Shown here: one piece after another, positions 42,616 through 53,759 of the stretch
Numbering within the stretch: position 1 is the stretch's first letter
Layout of the letters: every line of letters begins with the position of its first letter
Source: Macrolepiota albuminosa
Taxonomy: Eukaryota > Basidiomycota > Agaricomycetes > Agaricales > Agaricaceae
Assembly: GCA_027475525.1 (NCBI GenBank)
Contig: JAMWFC010000088.1
Coordinates: forward strand, 1,790,439 to 1,854,438
Direction: 5' to 3'
Length of the DNA: 64,000 bases
Program-made: the position numbers and the translations under genes
Notes under the pieces: model-generated
Told to the model about the DNA's origin: nothing
Databases searched by the model: none
The model's input: the letters and a program-made list of their open reading frames with translations, nothing else

Positions 42616-43060
42616 ATGTCTTCCAATACCACATCGTCCACACGAAACATGGGCTCTGGTGACCCCAGGTATGTACTCAAGGCTTCAATCGGACTTTGAT
42701 AAACAGTACTCAAAGGCATCGCTTTAGTAAAACATCCGGCCAGATACATTCCGCGAAGGGTAACGTTGTTGAGGGCATTGGGAAGATGACTGGAAGTACT
42801 TCTTGGCAACAATCGGGAAAGCAAGAGCATGCTGCCGGTGAAGCCGAGATCAAGTCTGCCCAGACCGAGGGATTTGCACAGGGTACTAAAGATCGCATTG
42901 GGGGCAAGAAAGACGCAGTCCTTGGCGCCGTTACTGGCGATCGTTCTCAGCAGACGCAAGGTGAATATAATCATTTCTCTTGTGTTTATTGTGAGATTAA
43001 TAGTGTACAGGTAACATTCGGCAAGAGCAAGGTTCAATGCAGCAGGACATCAATAAGTGA
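42616..43060 (+). CDS. CsbD-like / cruciform-DNA-recognition (Hmp1-type) protein
   Basis: Three exons, 42616-42668, 42728-42960 and 43011-43060, sum to 336 nt, giving 111 aa and a TGA. The product is small, hydrophilic and rich in Gly, Lys, Gln and Ala, with the CsbD-like repeats KTSGQIHSAKGNVVEG and the second lobe FAQGTKDRIGGKKDAVLGAV. It ends in EQGSMQQDINK. This matches fungal CsbD-family proteins annotated as mismatch base-pair and cruciform DNA recognition proteins. Family members respond to stress; the molecular role is poorly defined. No signal peptide or membrane segment. The splice phases join cleanly, so the model is good. Confidence 0.85.
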
Positions 43061-43136
43061 AATATTTTCGTTGTCTTTTACGATAATAAATTGTTTAGTA
43101 TGTTGTCGATGAGATAAAATGTCTGTTCCATTCGGA

Positions 43137-43568
43137 TCAATGACAAGAGCCATTAGAGGGGAAGGTGTTCCTCTCTTTGTGGCACAGATTGGCCCTCCCC
43201 GCCTTGAATATGATCTTTTCATAATCACACTGTAAACCAGAATAAATGCTGCGATCCGGAGAATAAGTCAGGCGATGAAGTTCTTCTTTGAAGAAACTGT
43301 ATGCTGCATTGATGTCGGTAAAAATAGACAAAACTTAGATTTCTTTGAGATAGAGTTCAGCTTCTTGACGTCTAATTTGAGGACCGCGGAAAGTCCGGGT
43401 CTTTTTCGTTGTTAGCATATATATGGGTGTGTGTCCAACATCCACCATCGCCAAGGGTACATGCTCAGGTGGGGAACGTCTTTCCGAAATTATTTCCTCT
43501 GACAGCACATCACGATGTGTTTGTGGATTCATTGTTAAGGACCATTCTTTCCTCCAGGGAGTTACCAA
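43137..43568 (-). pseudogene. broken hypothetical ORF
   Basis: The minus-strand frames 43335-43568 and 43137-43331 are in the same frame, separated by one TAA at 43335-43337. Together they give about 144 codons with ordinary protein-like composition. No recognisable domain and no clear splice sites. It may be a relic of a gene lying tail to tail with the CsbD-like gene. Confidence 0.35.
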
Positions 43569-43699
43569 TGTCGAGAATGCATGACCCGTTTAGAAACGGG
43601 GAGCTGATCATATTGAGTCGCATAAAGAGTATACAAATTTACTGATCCTTCAAATAAAGGGCTTAAAAATTGGTAGCAAGCTCAAGAGCTAAGCGCTAA

Positions 43700-45100
43700 T
43701 TAGTCGCCAAGCTGTGGAGACAGAATACGTGAGAAAGTGTAAGTATGATGTCCACAACCTTGAGGCTGTCCACCCCCTCCGCATGCTTCGACGAACGCTA
43801 TAGGCTCGTTCAACTTGACTATATCATCCATATTCCCGACCTTCATATTATCTGCGAACTGAAGCTTGGTACCGGGACGGAAGATCAAACAGGACGTTGA
43901 CCCGCCAAAGTGAAACATCCCCATCTCCTGCCCCTGGATGACCCTTTCGCCTTTCTTCACGGTCACCTCACAGCTTGATACCTCGGCCATCCCAACGCAC
44001 ATCAAACACAGTAAACCAATGGCAGTGACATCGGCTTGTATGTAGATATTCACGCGAGTGGCGACGGAGGTAAGATATCCTTGCGATTCTTCCAGTGACA
44101 GTGAGCGCATGCCAATGGTCGGTGAGGATGAGTAATATGTCCCCGGTACAAAGTCGATGTCAACCACGACACCCGTGACTGGAGAGTGCCAACGATGGTA
44201 AGTGAGAATAGTCAAAAATGATTGATAAACGGTGCCGCCGACAAATTTTGGAACGAATTCGTGGTTCGCAAGCATGTTTGCGAGAGAATAAGCGTTTTCT
44301 TTGAGCCAGAAAAAATCGTGCTCGAGAACGTTGTGAGCAATGTTATAGACAATGCCTTCGCAGGGGCTGGTTATTATGCTTGGATTGTATGGTGAGGGTA
44401 GAGGACGTGCGCCATCCTTGAAACGGCGAGTAAAGAAGTCGTCCCATGATATGAAACCCCAATTAGGCTTAGAGGGATCATGAATGAAATCGTCAGTGAA
44501 TCCCCCCATAGCTTCCAGGGCTTCCTTGCTCAACCAACCTCCCGGCTCCTGTGAAATGACGTATACCGATGCAGGGGACGAGAGGAATCCCCCTTGTGCG
44601 TTGAGCACATTGCGGAAGTGCTCGTTGACACTGGGCATCAAGAAGAGCGCATTACCGGCAGGGGTGGCCATCGGCCACTGAAGGATTGATTGGATAGGGC
44701 AAGCAAGAGGGTTATATTCTAATGTAAAAACGGGAGCTTCAGTCAAGAAATAGTTGAGCAAGCGCAGCATTGTCATGTAATCACGAACCTTGAGCATGAA
44801 GATGAGCAAGTGTCTACACAAACATCAACCTGTACTCACTGAGGGATTTCCAAAGGAGTCATAATCGAACTCGTCAGTGGTGGGTACCTGATTGAACATT
44901 TGTTGAAAGAGAAACAAGACAGTCGGGTCGCTCTCGATGAATTTCTGGAACTGCTGGATGACATCGCAAAGTGGTTCGTTTTTGACATTCACCTGTTCAA
45001 CCTTTACTGAAAGCCAGCGGTTGATAACGGTGGGGAGCTGCGACACCGATCCATCTCGAATTTCAGAAGTTCCGTCGAACAATAAGTTGAAGTTATGCAT
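43700..45100 (-). CDS. phosphatidylserine-decarboxylase-family enzyme, PsiD-like subgroup
   Basis: Two exons, 45100-44840 and 44788-43700, join in phase 0 and give 449 aa. Near the N-terminus is IQQFQKFIESDPTV, typical of the fungal PSD-related group that includes the tryptophan decarboxylase PsiD. Then come FISWDDFFTRRF and YHRWHSPVTGVV, and the self-cleavage site MFHFGGSTSCLIF, where the Ser of GGST should become the pyruvoyl cofactor. There is no mitochondrial presequence or membrane anchor, unlike true PSD of membrane lipid synthesis, so a soluble decarboxylase acting on an amino acid or other small substrate is more likely. A Gly- and His-containing tail (GGGGQPQGCGHH) follows the conserved end. 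The substrate cannot be told from sequence. Confidence 0.88.
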
Positions 45101-46200
45101 TAACCTGAGACGTTAGTGTAGCAGGTGTGGTTCACCTGAGTAACCCAGATCACGGATTGAAAGGGGAAGCTGCCCTGGGAGACGGGAGAAACACATAGAT
45201 ATATAGATGAGAAAGTGACATTAAAGCTCAGCAAAATCGCTGATACGGTGGACTCCAGTCAGTTAAGGTAAATTGTTTGACAGTTACATCACGGCTCCCT
45301 TGGAATTCCCTGAGCTCAAGTGTCCAGGATTTAAACGCCATGACACTAGTACCTGGAGAGAGGATCTCAACGTTTCGACAATGCTGACACTAAGGATCGA
45401 CAGCGTTTTCAAAGGAAATTCGCCCAAATATCCCATAAACGGTATTCAAGCCCGGCAACGGACGAGTAGAAGCATGGTCAAAAAGTATTTTGGGAGGTTC
45501 GCATTATGGAGATAGATGGAGATAGTGAAACAATTGCAGGAGGACTGCCAGATAGTGTACCGCACGTAAACCAAACCAGCCTCCAGCGGCCGCAATTTTG
45601 ACTTCCTCGCGGAGCAATTGAGAATTTTGACAGAGTCAAAAGCAAAATGCGATGGTGTAGATTATGTAATACAGGCCACTTCTCCATAAACGTCGATATT
45701 ATAAAGTGCCTCTATGCCTGCTTTCTGCACCGAAAGGAAATCGGCGGCAAAGGCATAGAATACATTGGGGAAGCAAGGCTTTGGATCTTGCTACAATGAT
45801 GAGGCCTAGCTACAAAAAATCATGATCCCAGTTACTTGCGAGGAAGACATCCACATGGAAAGCAGGAACTTCCAGGATGCCAACTCACTTTTTGTAGCAC
45901 CAACACCACTGCTAAAGGAACTAGATGGCTCGAAAGAGAAGAACTACAGGACTTGACTTGGAAAATGCTGTAACCTTGGAGTGTGAAACGGAAGAGAACA
46001 ATGATCTTGAGCCTGTGTCTATCAGCCTTCTAACATGAGTGATCAATTAACCTCGGCATTTGACAGATATGTCCTCAGTTAGTAGTTAGCGGAGGTAGAT
46101 ATCAGAAAATTATGCTCGTCAATTGAAATGAAATATGAAATGCTGCTTTAGGATTGAGATAAGATTAGGAAGATTAGATATGATGAGACAGCATCAGCAT
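45101..46200. other. intergenic
   Basis: Short frames only (45273-45515, 45478-45687) with no splice or motif support. The first part holds the promoter of the decarboxylase gene on the minus strand. Nothing else seen. Confidence 0.45.
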
Positions 46201-46214
46201 CAAATAAAATCCAG

Positions 46215-46636
46215 AATGAATGAATGAATGAAATTGATTTTTACCGCCGGCAAGCCGCTATGCAGGGCTAAGAAGCGGGGGTAGGGCTGTAACGTGCTCT
46301 ACTCCTAGTAAGTAAACTGATGAACTATCTATCTGCGCTCTTTTAGTGTATCTGTTTGAAGTAAAACTCTCTTCGTATGGTTTGTGGTGGCATGAGTGGT
46401 GAACCGGGTTACATCGCAGGCTCCTCCGGGTGGGACATGTGTCTATTGGGTCCGGTCGGGTGTTCAGGGTGGGGGGGTAGAGAGTTCGTTTCTTGTGTCC
46501 TCCTGGTGTGTCTGCGTACACGGGGTGTCTTGACCTCCCGCGGTGTGTGGTCCCAGTCTCATTTACGTGTTCCTTGTTTCTCTTCTGCCGTGATCCTTGT
46601 GTCGCCGCCGCCTCCTCCTTCCCTTCTTCCATCTCC
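46215..46636 (-). other. LINE 3' untranslated region and simple-repeat tail
   Basis: The minus strand ends GGCTTGCCGGCGGTAAAAAT followed by a few TTCA units. The same block, with a different tetranucleotide tail, ends the truncated copy at 59474. Confidence 0.8.
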
Positions 46637-47763
46637 TCACTCTCCCTCAACCAGACCGTAGTCCGCCTCCCTGTCCCCCTCCATCCTCCTCCACCATCTC
46701 CCCTCCTCCTCGTCGTTTTCTTCGTCATCTAATGTCGGCGTTTCCCGTTGTTGTCTTTTCACTCCGGTCTTCGTAAAAGCGCCCGTTTTGGCGAGGAATT
46801 TGGCCATTGCTTCGAGTCCTTTCTTCGTGCCTAGCAGTATCCCCATTTCCATCTGTTCGTCTGCCTTTCGTAGTATGTCTCTGCTTTCTTCATACCTCGG
46901 GCACTCCCGGACTACGTGCTCCCGTGTTTGGAACCGTTGACCACACGGGCATTCTGTTGGTTTGTTAGGTACAAATTTAGCGTAGTACTCACCAATAAAA
47001 GCGTGTTTTGTCCGGCACTGTGTCAGTTTCCCGAACACTTCCCTCGGTGTGTGTGTAACGTGTTCCCTCAGCTTCCATCTCGGTTGCAGCCTGTTTGCTA
47101 CGGCAAATCCCCCGGTGGCTGGCGTCCTTTGCCACTCCTCCTGCCATGTCCTGAGGGCCTTCTCCTTCGTCCTTCTCTTCGCGTTCGTCATCGTGTTGTG
47201 GTCCTGTGTCCACATTTCTGACCCCGCCTTTGCTTCCTCATCTGCTCGCTCGTTGCCTTCCACGTCTTTATGGCCTGGGCACCACTCAATGCTGAGCGTC
47301 CTCTCTTCATCCCCATCGAGGTACTCGTCCACTATGTGGGTGGTTCTGATCATTGGCTTCTGCCCCGGCTTCGGTTTCGGTTTGTATATCGTCGTTACTG
47401 CAGCGGTGTTGTCAGCAAATATATGTATGTGTTTTACCTGTACGTGTCGTTTTGCATATTCTGTGGCCATCTTGGCCGCTTGTGTGAGCCCCTCAAGTTC
47501 CGCATCGTATACTTCAGCTTTGTGACCCATTCCGCCTCTACTGGAGAAGACCTCCTGGCCCTGGTGGTACCCGACCAGTCCCCACCCTGCACTCCTAACC
47601 TCTTTGTCTGAGTCTTCTTCCCACAAGGAGCCGTCAGAGTAGACCGTGATTCGTGTCCTGTCGTATTTGAGGTCGTTTGCTCTTTCCCTGTGCCTCTTTG
47701 CTTCGTTTGACTTGTTGCATTCTTTTGGGGCCTCTGCTACTGTCAGTCTGCCGCCGTGGTCGC
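46637..47763 (-). pseudogene. LINE ORF2 C-terminus: RNase H and zinc motif
   Basis: This frame continues ORF2 after a 1-nt frameshift near 47790-47800. RNase H motifs are VYSDGSLWEED, YDAELEGLTQA, HIFADNTAAV and WCPGHKDVEGNERADEEA, so all catalytic acids appear present. CPCGQRFQTREHVVREC, the zinc motif common after RNase H in this clade, follows. The frame has no ATG of its own at the start; coding similarity extends upstream to the frameshift. A real mutation, a sequencing error or programmed shifting could explain it. Confidence 0.8.
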
Positions 47764-50715
47764 TTATTGTTCTACGCCACGGCGGTGCAATGAAAGGTCA
47801 ATGCTCTCACCTGTAGTTGGCTTGTACGTCCCTCTTGCCAGCCTCTCCAGTTGTGTCAGTTTGACATTCTTCTTCCTGCCCCTCTTCTTCCTAGATGGGA
47901 GTGGTGGAGGTGTCGTCGCGGGCATCCCTTGCCGCCACTCCTCTGGTAGGCGCTCTATTATCGGGTTAGTCACTTTCAGTCTGTGTAGTCTGTCAGCGTA
48001 GCCCCCAGTGATCGCATCTAGCGCTACTTCAATCGGCGGTATCGACATTATGACCTCCAGTGCCTTGGCCGGTGTGGTCCTAAAGGCCCCTGCCATGTGT
48101 CTGAGCGCTTCATTTTGGACTTTCGTTAGTTTGTCTATGTGGGTCTTTTTACCTGTCCACCAAACTGGGCTCGCATACGTCATTATAGGTGCCACACAGG
48201 CCTTGTACATCGTCCTCATCTGAGATTGGCTCAAACCTTTGACTGTGTTTGCCAACATCCGTGTGCCGGCCACCGCTCTCCTTGCCTTCTGTGTGACCTT
48301 TTGCACGTGTTGGTTAAATGTCAGTTTCCTGTCAATGTGTAAGCCTAGGATGCGTATTGACTCGGCAGCTTCGATCATCGTCTCCGTGCCATCGGGCATT
48401 GGAAGCTTTATTGCCGGGGAATATCCCCTATCTTGTCTCCATGAGTGATGCATCAGGCCTGTTTTCTCCGGTTCTGTAGAGAGTCCGACTTTTGTAAGCC
48501 AATCGTTAACAAATACAAAATCCCGCCTTAGTATTTCCACGTTCGCATCCAATGAGTTTGTGGAGGCCCTTAGCGTTCCGTCATCTATGTACATCAGTAG
48601 CGTTGCATCTTCTCCTTGTCGTTTGTACTTAGCTTCCATCAATTCCAGAATCTCGCTTCCATATACTATCGATAGTATTGGAGATGCTGGAGACCCTTGC
48701 GGGATCCCATTTTTTACCGGCTTCATTTCGCTCCTCACCCCATCCAGGCACACCGCCGCTTGCCTGTCACTGAGGAACGATGCCACCCACTTTACCAAGG
48801 GCAGCGGTATCCGTTTCCTACGCAGTTCTCTTAACAGTCTCGCATGGTTCACATTATCAAAGAAGCCTGATATGTCGAACGTCAGTACTGATGTTACTTT
48901 ACCATGGTTTCTCGCTGCCTGGATGTCCTCTATGTGGGTGAGTAGCGCGTCATCAGTAGAGCTGTTTGGACGGCCTCCGAATTGAGTCGGTGGTACTAAA
49001 TCCTCTCGGCCAACTAGAAAGCTTATCCTTCTTGCTACTATCCCTTCCAGCACTTTGCCAAGGCACTCCAGGAGTTGTATCAGCCTGTATGCCTTCGGTT
49101 CTGAGTAATCTGGCTTGTTCGGCTTTCGGAGCGCCACTGCTATCGCTTGTCGCCATTTTTTGGGGTGGTAACCAGATTCTACACAATGGTACATGAGTGC
49201 GAATATCGTGTCTTTCTTTGCCTCCCACGCCCAGTGTACCGTGTTAAACGGTTGCTGGCTTATCCCTGGTGCCTTTTTTGTGCAGTGTCGGTAAATGGCT
49301 TCTCTAACCTCTTCGCGTGTTACCTTTGCATGTGCATAGTCTCCGTCTTGCTCTCTGGTTAGGTCCAGTTCTTCGTTGTTGGCCAGTGTCGGGGGTGGTT
49401 TGAAGAGTGCGTCCCGTAGTGCATCGCACTTCTCTTCATGCTCGACGGCCAGGTCAGAACCCCGCCTCTTAATTGCCGGAGACGGGTAGTTCCTAGTGCC
49501 TTTGGACCATCCCCGCAGCCTCCACATGTTTTCCGGGGTTGCCTCTTCCAGTGTTTCGTCGATCCACTTCGTCTTCTCATGCTTGTACAGCCGTCTAAAA
49601 TAGTTAGTCACTTTCCTGATATTCCGATTTACCTCATCGCTTTGTTCTCCCCATCGGGCTACGTACATCCGCTGTTCTTCTCTTAGTCTCATCCTCTTCT
49701 CATTCGCCTCGTTCAGCGCCTCAGACCACCATGGTCTTGCATGTCCTGATGGTTTCAGCTCTTTCGCTGTCTCTTGTGTGGCGGCCTGCATCGCCTCCGT
49801 GATTAGCTCGACGTCTTGGTCTAGCTCTTCTGGGGAACGATTAGCTTCAAGAACTTGTAGGGCCTCCCACCTTCCTTCGTTTTTCTCCATCTCCTGTCCA
49901 AACACCTCCTGCCATTCTTTCGGCTTTGTCTCCTTGAAGTTATACCTGCTTCCCGTTATATTCTGGACTTCAGTCGCTCCGTGGTCTATGATCCATCGCA
50001 GTGCAAAATGGTCCGAACTGCAGGCTAGCTCCGGGTCAACCGCCCATTCCCTCACTGTGTCGAGAGTCACTGCCTCTGTGTTTGCCCAGGTCAGGTCTAG
50101 TACTGACGTCGCTCCCCTCTTCCTGTGTTCATGGTAAGTGCATACTCCCTTTTCATTTAATAGCGTGAAGTTTCGGTCTTGTAGCCACTCAATGAGCTCA
50201 TTTGTTTTTTCCGTTGGTTGTGGCTCGCCCTTGCTCCATGTAGGGTGATGTTGATTCCAGTCCCCACTTATGATAATTGGTCCCCCTGCTGGGAGTTCGA
50301 CCTCCGTTAGTCTTTCCGATGTGTACGTTTCCCGCATTTGCGGGTCCCTGCTCTTGGGTTGGTTGTATACGTTGATGATCGTCACTGTGGGATAGTTAGC
50401 TTGTGTAACATCCAAGATTTGCATGTCGAGGTCCTCAGCTAGGTCAGACCGTAGCGTCACTTGAAAGTCCTGTCTCTTCTTTACATATGCCATTACTCTT
50501 GGCCTCCTGCCTTCCGGGATCCTCGCTACCGGTGGGATTGGTGTCCAGGCTCTCAGCGCAGCTGGGCTCTTTTGCTCATTGCCTATGTCACCCCACCATG
50601 GTTCCGTGACTAGGATGATGTCGAATTTATCTGTAAAAGTGTTTAGCATCGTGTGGCATACCATGTTACTGCGATTTGTGTTTAGCTGTGCAATTCGTAT
50701 TGGTTTAGTCTTCAT
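47764..50715 (-). CDS. LINE ORF2: AP endonuclease and reverse transcriptase
   Basis: A 983-codon frame from the ATG at 50713-50715, which overlaps the ORF1 stop as ATGA. The endonuclease lies in the first 230 residues: IAQLNTNRS, VTEPWWGD, SGDWNQHHPTW and SSDHFALRW. RT follows with FDISGFFDNVNH, GIPQGSPASP and the catalytic LLMYIDDGTL. It makes the nick that primes reverse transcription at the target. The frame ends prematurely at 47764; RNase H follows in another frame. Confidence 0.9.
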   Translation of the reverse strand: MKTKPIRIAQLNTNRSNMVCHTMLNTFTDKFDIILVTEPWWGDIGNEQKSPAALRAWTPIPPVARIPEGRRPRVMAYVKKRQDFQVTLRSDLAEDLDMQILDVTQANYPTVTIINVYNQPKSRDPQMRETYTSERLTEVELPAGGPIIISGDWNQHHPTWSKGEPQPTEKTNELIEWLQDRNFTLLNEKGVCTYHEHRKRGATSVLDLTWANTEAVTLDTVREWAVDPELACSSDHFALRWIIDHGATEVQNITGSRYNFKETKPKEWQEVFGQEMEKNEGRWEALQVLEANRSPEELDQDVELITEAMQAATQETAKELKPSGHARPWWSEALNEANEKRMRLREEQRMYVARWGEQSDEVNRNIRKVTNYFRRLYKHEKTKWIDETLEEATPENMWRLRGWSKGTRNYPSPAIKRRGSDLAVEHEEKCDALRDALFKPPPTLANNEELDLTREQDGDYAHAKVTREEVREAIYRHCTKKAPGISQQPFNTVHWAWEAKKDTIFALMYHCVESGYHPKKWRQAIAVALRKPNKPDYSEPKAYRLIQLLECLGKVLEGIVARRISFLVGREDLVPPTQFGGRPNSSTDDALLTHIEDIQAARNHGKVTSVLTFDISGFFDNVNHARLLRELRRKRIPLPLVKWVASFLSDRQAAVCLDGVRSEMKPVKNGIPQGSPASPILSIVYGSEILELMEAKYKRQGEDATLLMYIDDGTLRASTNSLDANVEILRRDFVFVNDWLTKVGLSTEPEKTGLMHHSWRQDRGYSPAIKLPMPDGTETMIEAAESIRILGLHIDRKLTFNQHVQKVTQKARRAVAGTRMLANTVKGLSQSQMRTMYKACVAPIMTYASPVWWTGKKTHIDKLTKVQNEALRHMAGAFRTTPAKALEVIMSIPPIEVALDAITGGYADRLHRLKVTNPIIERLPEEWRQGMPATTPPPLPSRKKRGRKKNVKLTQLERLARGTYKPTTGESIDLSLHRRGVEQ

Positions 50716-52562
50716 ATAGATTGAACGTTACCGGGCGTCTGGTTACTCATGCAGTCTAACTCCTCTACTTCCATTTCGTCCCATCTCGCCGGTTCCTGTT
50801 CATTCAGTAGGTTCTCGAGTGCCATGCTCCTGGTCACGTCCTTCCCTGTGTTTGCAGTTTTCTTGTAGTTGGTGTTGAGTTCTGCGGTGTTCGTGTTCTC
50901 TTTTTCCCTATGTGCTGTCGTGCGCGCGTCGATGCCTGCCTCTCCGGTATCTGCTACTTTCGGTCCTCTGTCGGTCCCTGCACCGGTCCCATTCTTTCTG
51001 ATGGTCTTTTTCTTTCTGAGTGTGCCTCCTCCCACATCCATGTTGTCCTTTTCCCTAGCTATCATCTGGTGTCTTCTCCTCTCGGGGCAGTTCCTCTCCG
51101 TTGCTGCGTGGTCTCCTCCACAATTGACACACCTTCTGCCCCTCCTTTCCTCTTGGCGTTCATTCTCACCTGCCTCTGTCGACATATGTTGGTCTCCTGT
51201 CTCGGTGTGGTCCTTTTCGCTGTGTCCACCTGCACAGATACGGCACCTCGTTTCCTTCCTGCATCTGGAGATGTGGTGGCCGATCTCCCAGCATTTGCTG
51301 CATTGCAGTATCGGGGGTCTATATGCATGGTATACGACTTCGCAGAAGTTCGTGTACATTGCAACGTATTTTGATGCGATAAGCGCTTGCGCGTCTTCCT
51401 CCTTTGCGAACTCGAGGACGATTGATGAATGTTCCTTTCCCTGCAGGTCCGCCTCCGCTCTCATCCATCTAGGGTTGCTCATCAGTGTAACACGAGTCAT
51501 AATTGGATTAAACCTTTCGATCTCCTCTCTCAGGTCTTCCGGTGTGTTCAGTCCTCCCTGACCATCTCTACCAGTCCACACCCCATTAATTCTGACCTTG
51601 AATCTCCTATCGTCCGTGAGCATGTCTATCGAATCCGGCGGTATTCCAAGGATGTCAACGAATTCTTTGGCGTGCCTTCTCAGTTCTTCACCCCTCTGGT
51701 CTTCCCGCATCATTATAATCAGGTTCTGGTTGTGGTTGTACTGTGCCGACGCCACCCGCAGGTGCTTGGTGTCCTCCGATTGAGCCAGTCGATCATTTAT
51801 AAGGTTGACTAGTCTGCGTGGATTGAGATGGTTCGCATCGATCTTCTCCCCTCTCGGGACTATGATGAGTCGTGCTGGGTGGTACTGGTCCCTTGGCGAT
51901 CTCGGTGTGGGTTGGTGTCGTTGGAACTGGGTTTTGACCCCCGTTTGGTTTGCCTTTGTTGGTCGGTACGTTGGGCCCGTCGCCATGACTGTCTTCGTGC
52001 TCTGTGTCTCCGGAGGTTGGGTTTGGTTGTTTTTCGCCAACGTTTGTTCTGATTCCTGGCTCTTTACCAGGTTGCCTACTGCTCTGGCCAGGTCATTTAC
52101 AGTGGCTCGCAGTTCCGCGGTTTCCTGTAACACACGCGAGGTATCAGTACTGTTGCTCTCTTTTTGTTTCTTACCTGCTTCAACTAGCTCTGGGATGAGT
52201 TTCCTCGTCACTTCAAATGCTGCTTCCATAGCGCGCGTTCCCCACACATGATGGTCAGAGAATCGTCTTAACTCTCTACGGAGGTTTTCGAGCTGATTCA
52301 CGACTATCGCCTCTGCTTCAGCTATCGTCGTCTGCTCGTCCATCTCCGTATCCGATTGGACATCCATTGGCGTTCCTGCATGTGCGCTCTGTCCCATGGG
52401 CGTATTTGGTTCTTGTTCGGCTTGTCCGACACTCCCCGAATCTCGTTTTCGTCGACCAAGCACCGGTTTCGCTGGTGCGCTTATGTCCGGGTCTGGGTCT
52501 GGATCTCTAGGGTTTCCATTCGGGCCCCCTTTCTGTCTCTTTGTTACGCTTTCGCTGTACAT
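50712..52562 (-). CDS. LINE ORF1: Gag-like RNA-binding protein
   Basis: The frame is open from about 52664, but the first ATG inside the element is at 52562, giving about 617 aa. The N-terminus is hydrophilic, with a likely coiled coil around residues 90-180. The C-terminal part carries three zinc knuckles: CSKCWEIGHHISRC, then CRICAGGHSEKDH, then CVNCGGDHAATERNC. It should bind element RNA to form the ribonucleoprotein. It ends at TGA 50714-50712, overlapping the ORF2 start codon. Confidence 0.88.
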   Translation of the reverse strand: MYSESVTKRQKGGPNGNPRDPDPDPDISAPAKPVLGRRKRDSGSVGQAEQEPNTPMGQSAHAGTPMDVQSDTEMDEQTTIAEAEAIVVNQLENLRRELRRFSDHHVWGTRAMEAAFEVTRKLIPELVEAGKKQKESNSTDTSRVLQETAELRATVNDLARAVGNLVKSQESEQTLAKNNQTQPPETQSTKTVMATGPTYRPTKANQTGVKTQFQRHQPTPRSPRDQYHPARLIIVPRGEKIDANHLNPRRLVNLINDRLAQSEDTKHLRVASAQYNHNQNLIIMMREDQRGEELRRHAKEFVDILGIPPDSIDMLTDDRRFKVRINGVWTGRDGQGGLNTPEDLREEIERFNPIMTRVTLMSNPRWMRAEADLQGKEHSSIVLEFAKEEDAQALIASKYVAMYTNFCEVVYHAYRPPILQCSKCWEIGHHISRCRKETRCRICAGGHSEKDHTETGDQHMSTEAGENERQEERRGRRCVNCGGDHAATERNCPERRRHQMIAREKDNMDVGGGTLRKKKTIRKNGTGAGTDRGPKVADTGEAGIDARTTAHREKENTNTAELNTNYKKTANTGKDVTRSMALENLLNEQEPARWDEMEVEELDCMSNQTPGNVQSI

Positions 52563-52660
52563 TTGTACTGCTGCCTCTCTCCTTTCTCCCTTATAGACCG
52601 TGGGAATTTCCCGGTCTAATGGTAGTATCAGATCAAGGTGCGTTTCCAAATAAAATCCAG

Positions 52661-53759
52661 ACAATTGAGAAAATCATCTGTTTCGTTCACTCAAAAGCAA
52701 TCAACTGAAGGTGTCAGTTCCGAGTTTTGAATAGGTAGAATTCGATCGATGCTCTTATGATTTATCTTCCAGATCTCGTATCAGTGGATTGCTGATGGAA
52801 ACAGGATTTTCGCGTCCTTCTTCAATCGCGCGGTTTTTCAAACCATTGATTATGTGCAAATCAATCTCGCGCTACCTAGAAGGAAATCAACACTTCTCAT
52901 TGAAGCTTGCCGATTCGAATGAAAAAGGGATAAGACTAGTTACTTGGAACGATGAAAACTAGGCCTCAGGAGCACCACAATCGAAAATCAGTAAGCGGCC
53001 AAAACTTCAGTATCAATGGGAGTGCCGTATCTTGGTCTTTTAAGTAGCAAAGCGTTGTGGCCACATCACGCGCCAAACATACTGATAAACGGTATCATTC
53101 GTATCGCCTCGCAGAAACATCAAGCTAGACTAGTCGATATGAGTAATGGCCGACATCCTAATCAAAGCATTACCTTGTAAGGCATTCAATAAATGAATTA
53201 AGCGTACAACATCCTTAGTTCTCATTAGGTGGGTGTGTTGAGGGAGACTACTAATGCTGTGGACTTACTCGTAATCAGACATCTTCACCTTATTATATCT
53301 TGGCTGGAAAAAGAGTACTTAATTCTTCTACTATGAAGTTCAGAACATCTTTGCAACTTCAGTCATCATAATATTTCAACTAAGGACTTGGCTTTCGCGC
53401 CTAAACTTCGGTATTTTATATCATTTCCAAAGAATACAACATTATGCTCCGTCAAACAGCTCAAAGATACTTCTGATGGTGAGAGGGAAATGTTGTAATG
53501 AGGATCTATGTACGTAGACCCAAATTGGAGACCAAAATCAAACTTGCGTTTTCAAATAGACCTCCAATACGGTCAATAAGACTCTATTGCAAACTGCTGG
53601 TAATTGAAGTATGCTATGATTGTGATTGTGGGATTATGTGCGTAAATGATGGATATGTTCGTAAATGAGGATTGTCACAATACAGAGAGATATGCTACAC
53701 GGGACAAGTCCTTGACTAAATCATGGTCTAAGTATAGTGCGGTCGTTGACATGCTAGAT
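52661..53759. other. intergenic between LINE and MFS gene
   Basis: No frame over 60 codons with support and no repeat seen. Confidence 0.5.

Larger units (their letters stand above)
46201..52660 (-). mobile_element. Tad-type LINE (non-LTR retrotransposon)
   Basis: The element body is 46215-52646 on the minus strand, flanked by the 14-bp duplication CAAATAAAATCCAG (46201-46214 and 52647-52660), which fixes both ends. Order is ORF1 with zinc knuckles, then ORF2 with AP endonuclease, RT and RNase H, and a 3' region ending in a (TTCA)n-type tail. RNase H after RT points to the Tad/I group. It appears full length, with one frameshift in ORF2. Confidence 0.92.

Noticed and set aside
43700..45100. 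Secondary-metabolite gene cluster around the PsiD-like enzyme
   Set aside because: Neighbours are a CsbD-like protein, a kinase, a broken ORF and a LINE; no other pathway enzyme is visible.
46377..52619. Plus-strand frames within the LINE, up to 230 codons
   Set aside because: Antisense shadows of ORF1 and ORF2, with Cys/Ser-rich compositions typical of reverse reading.
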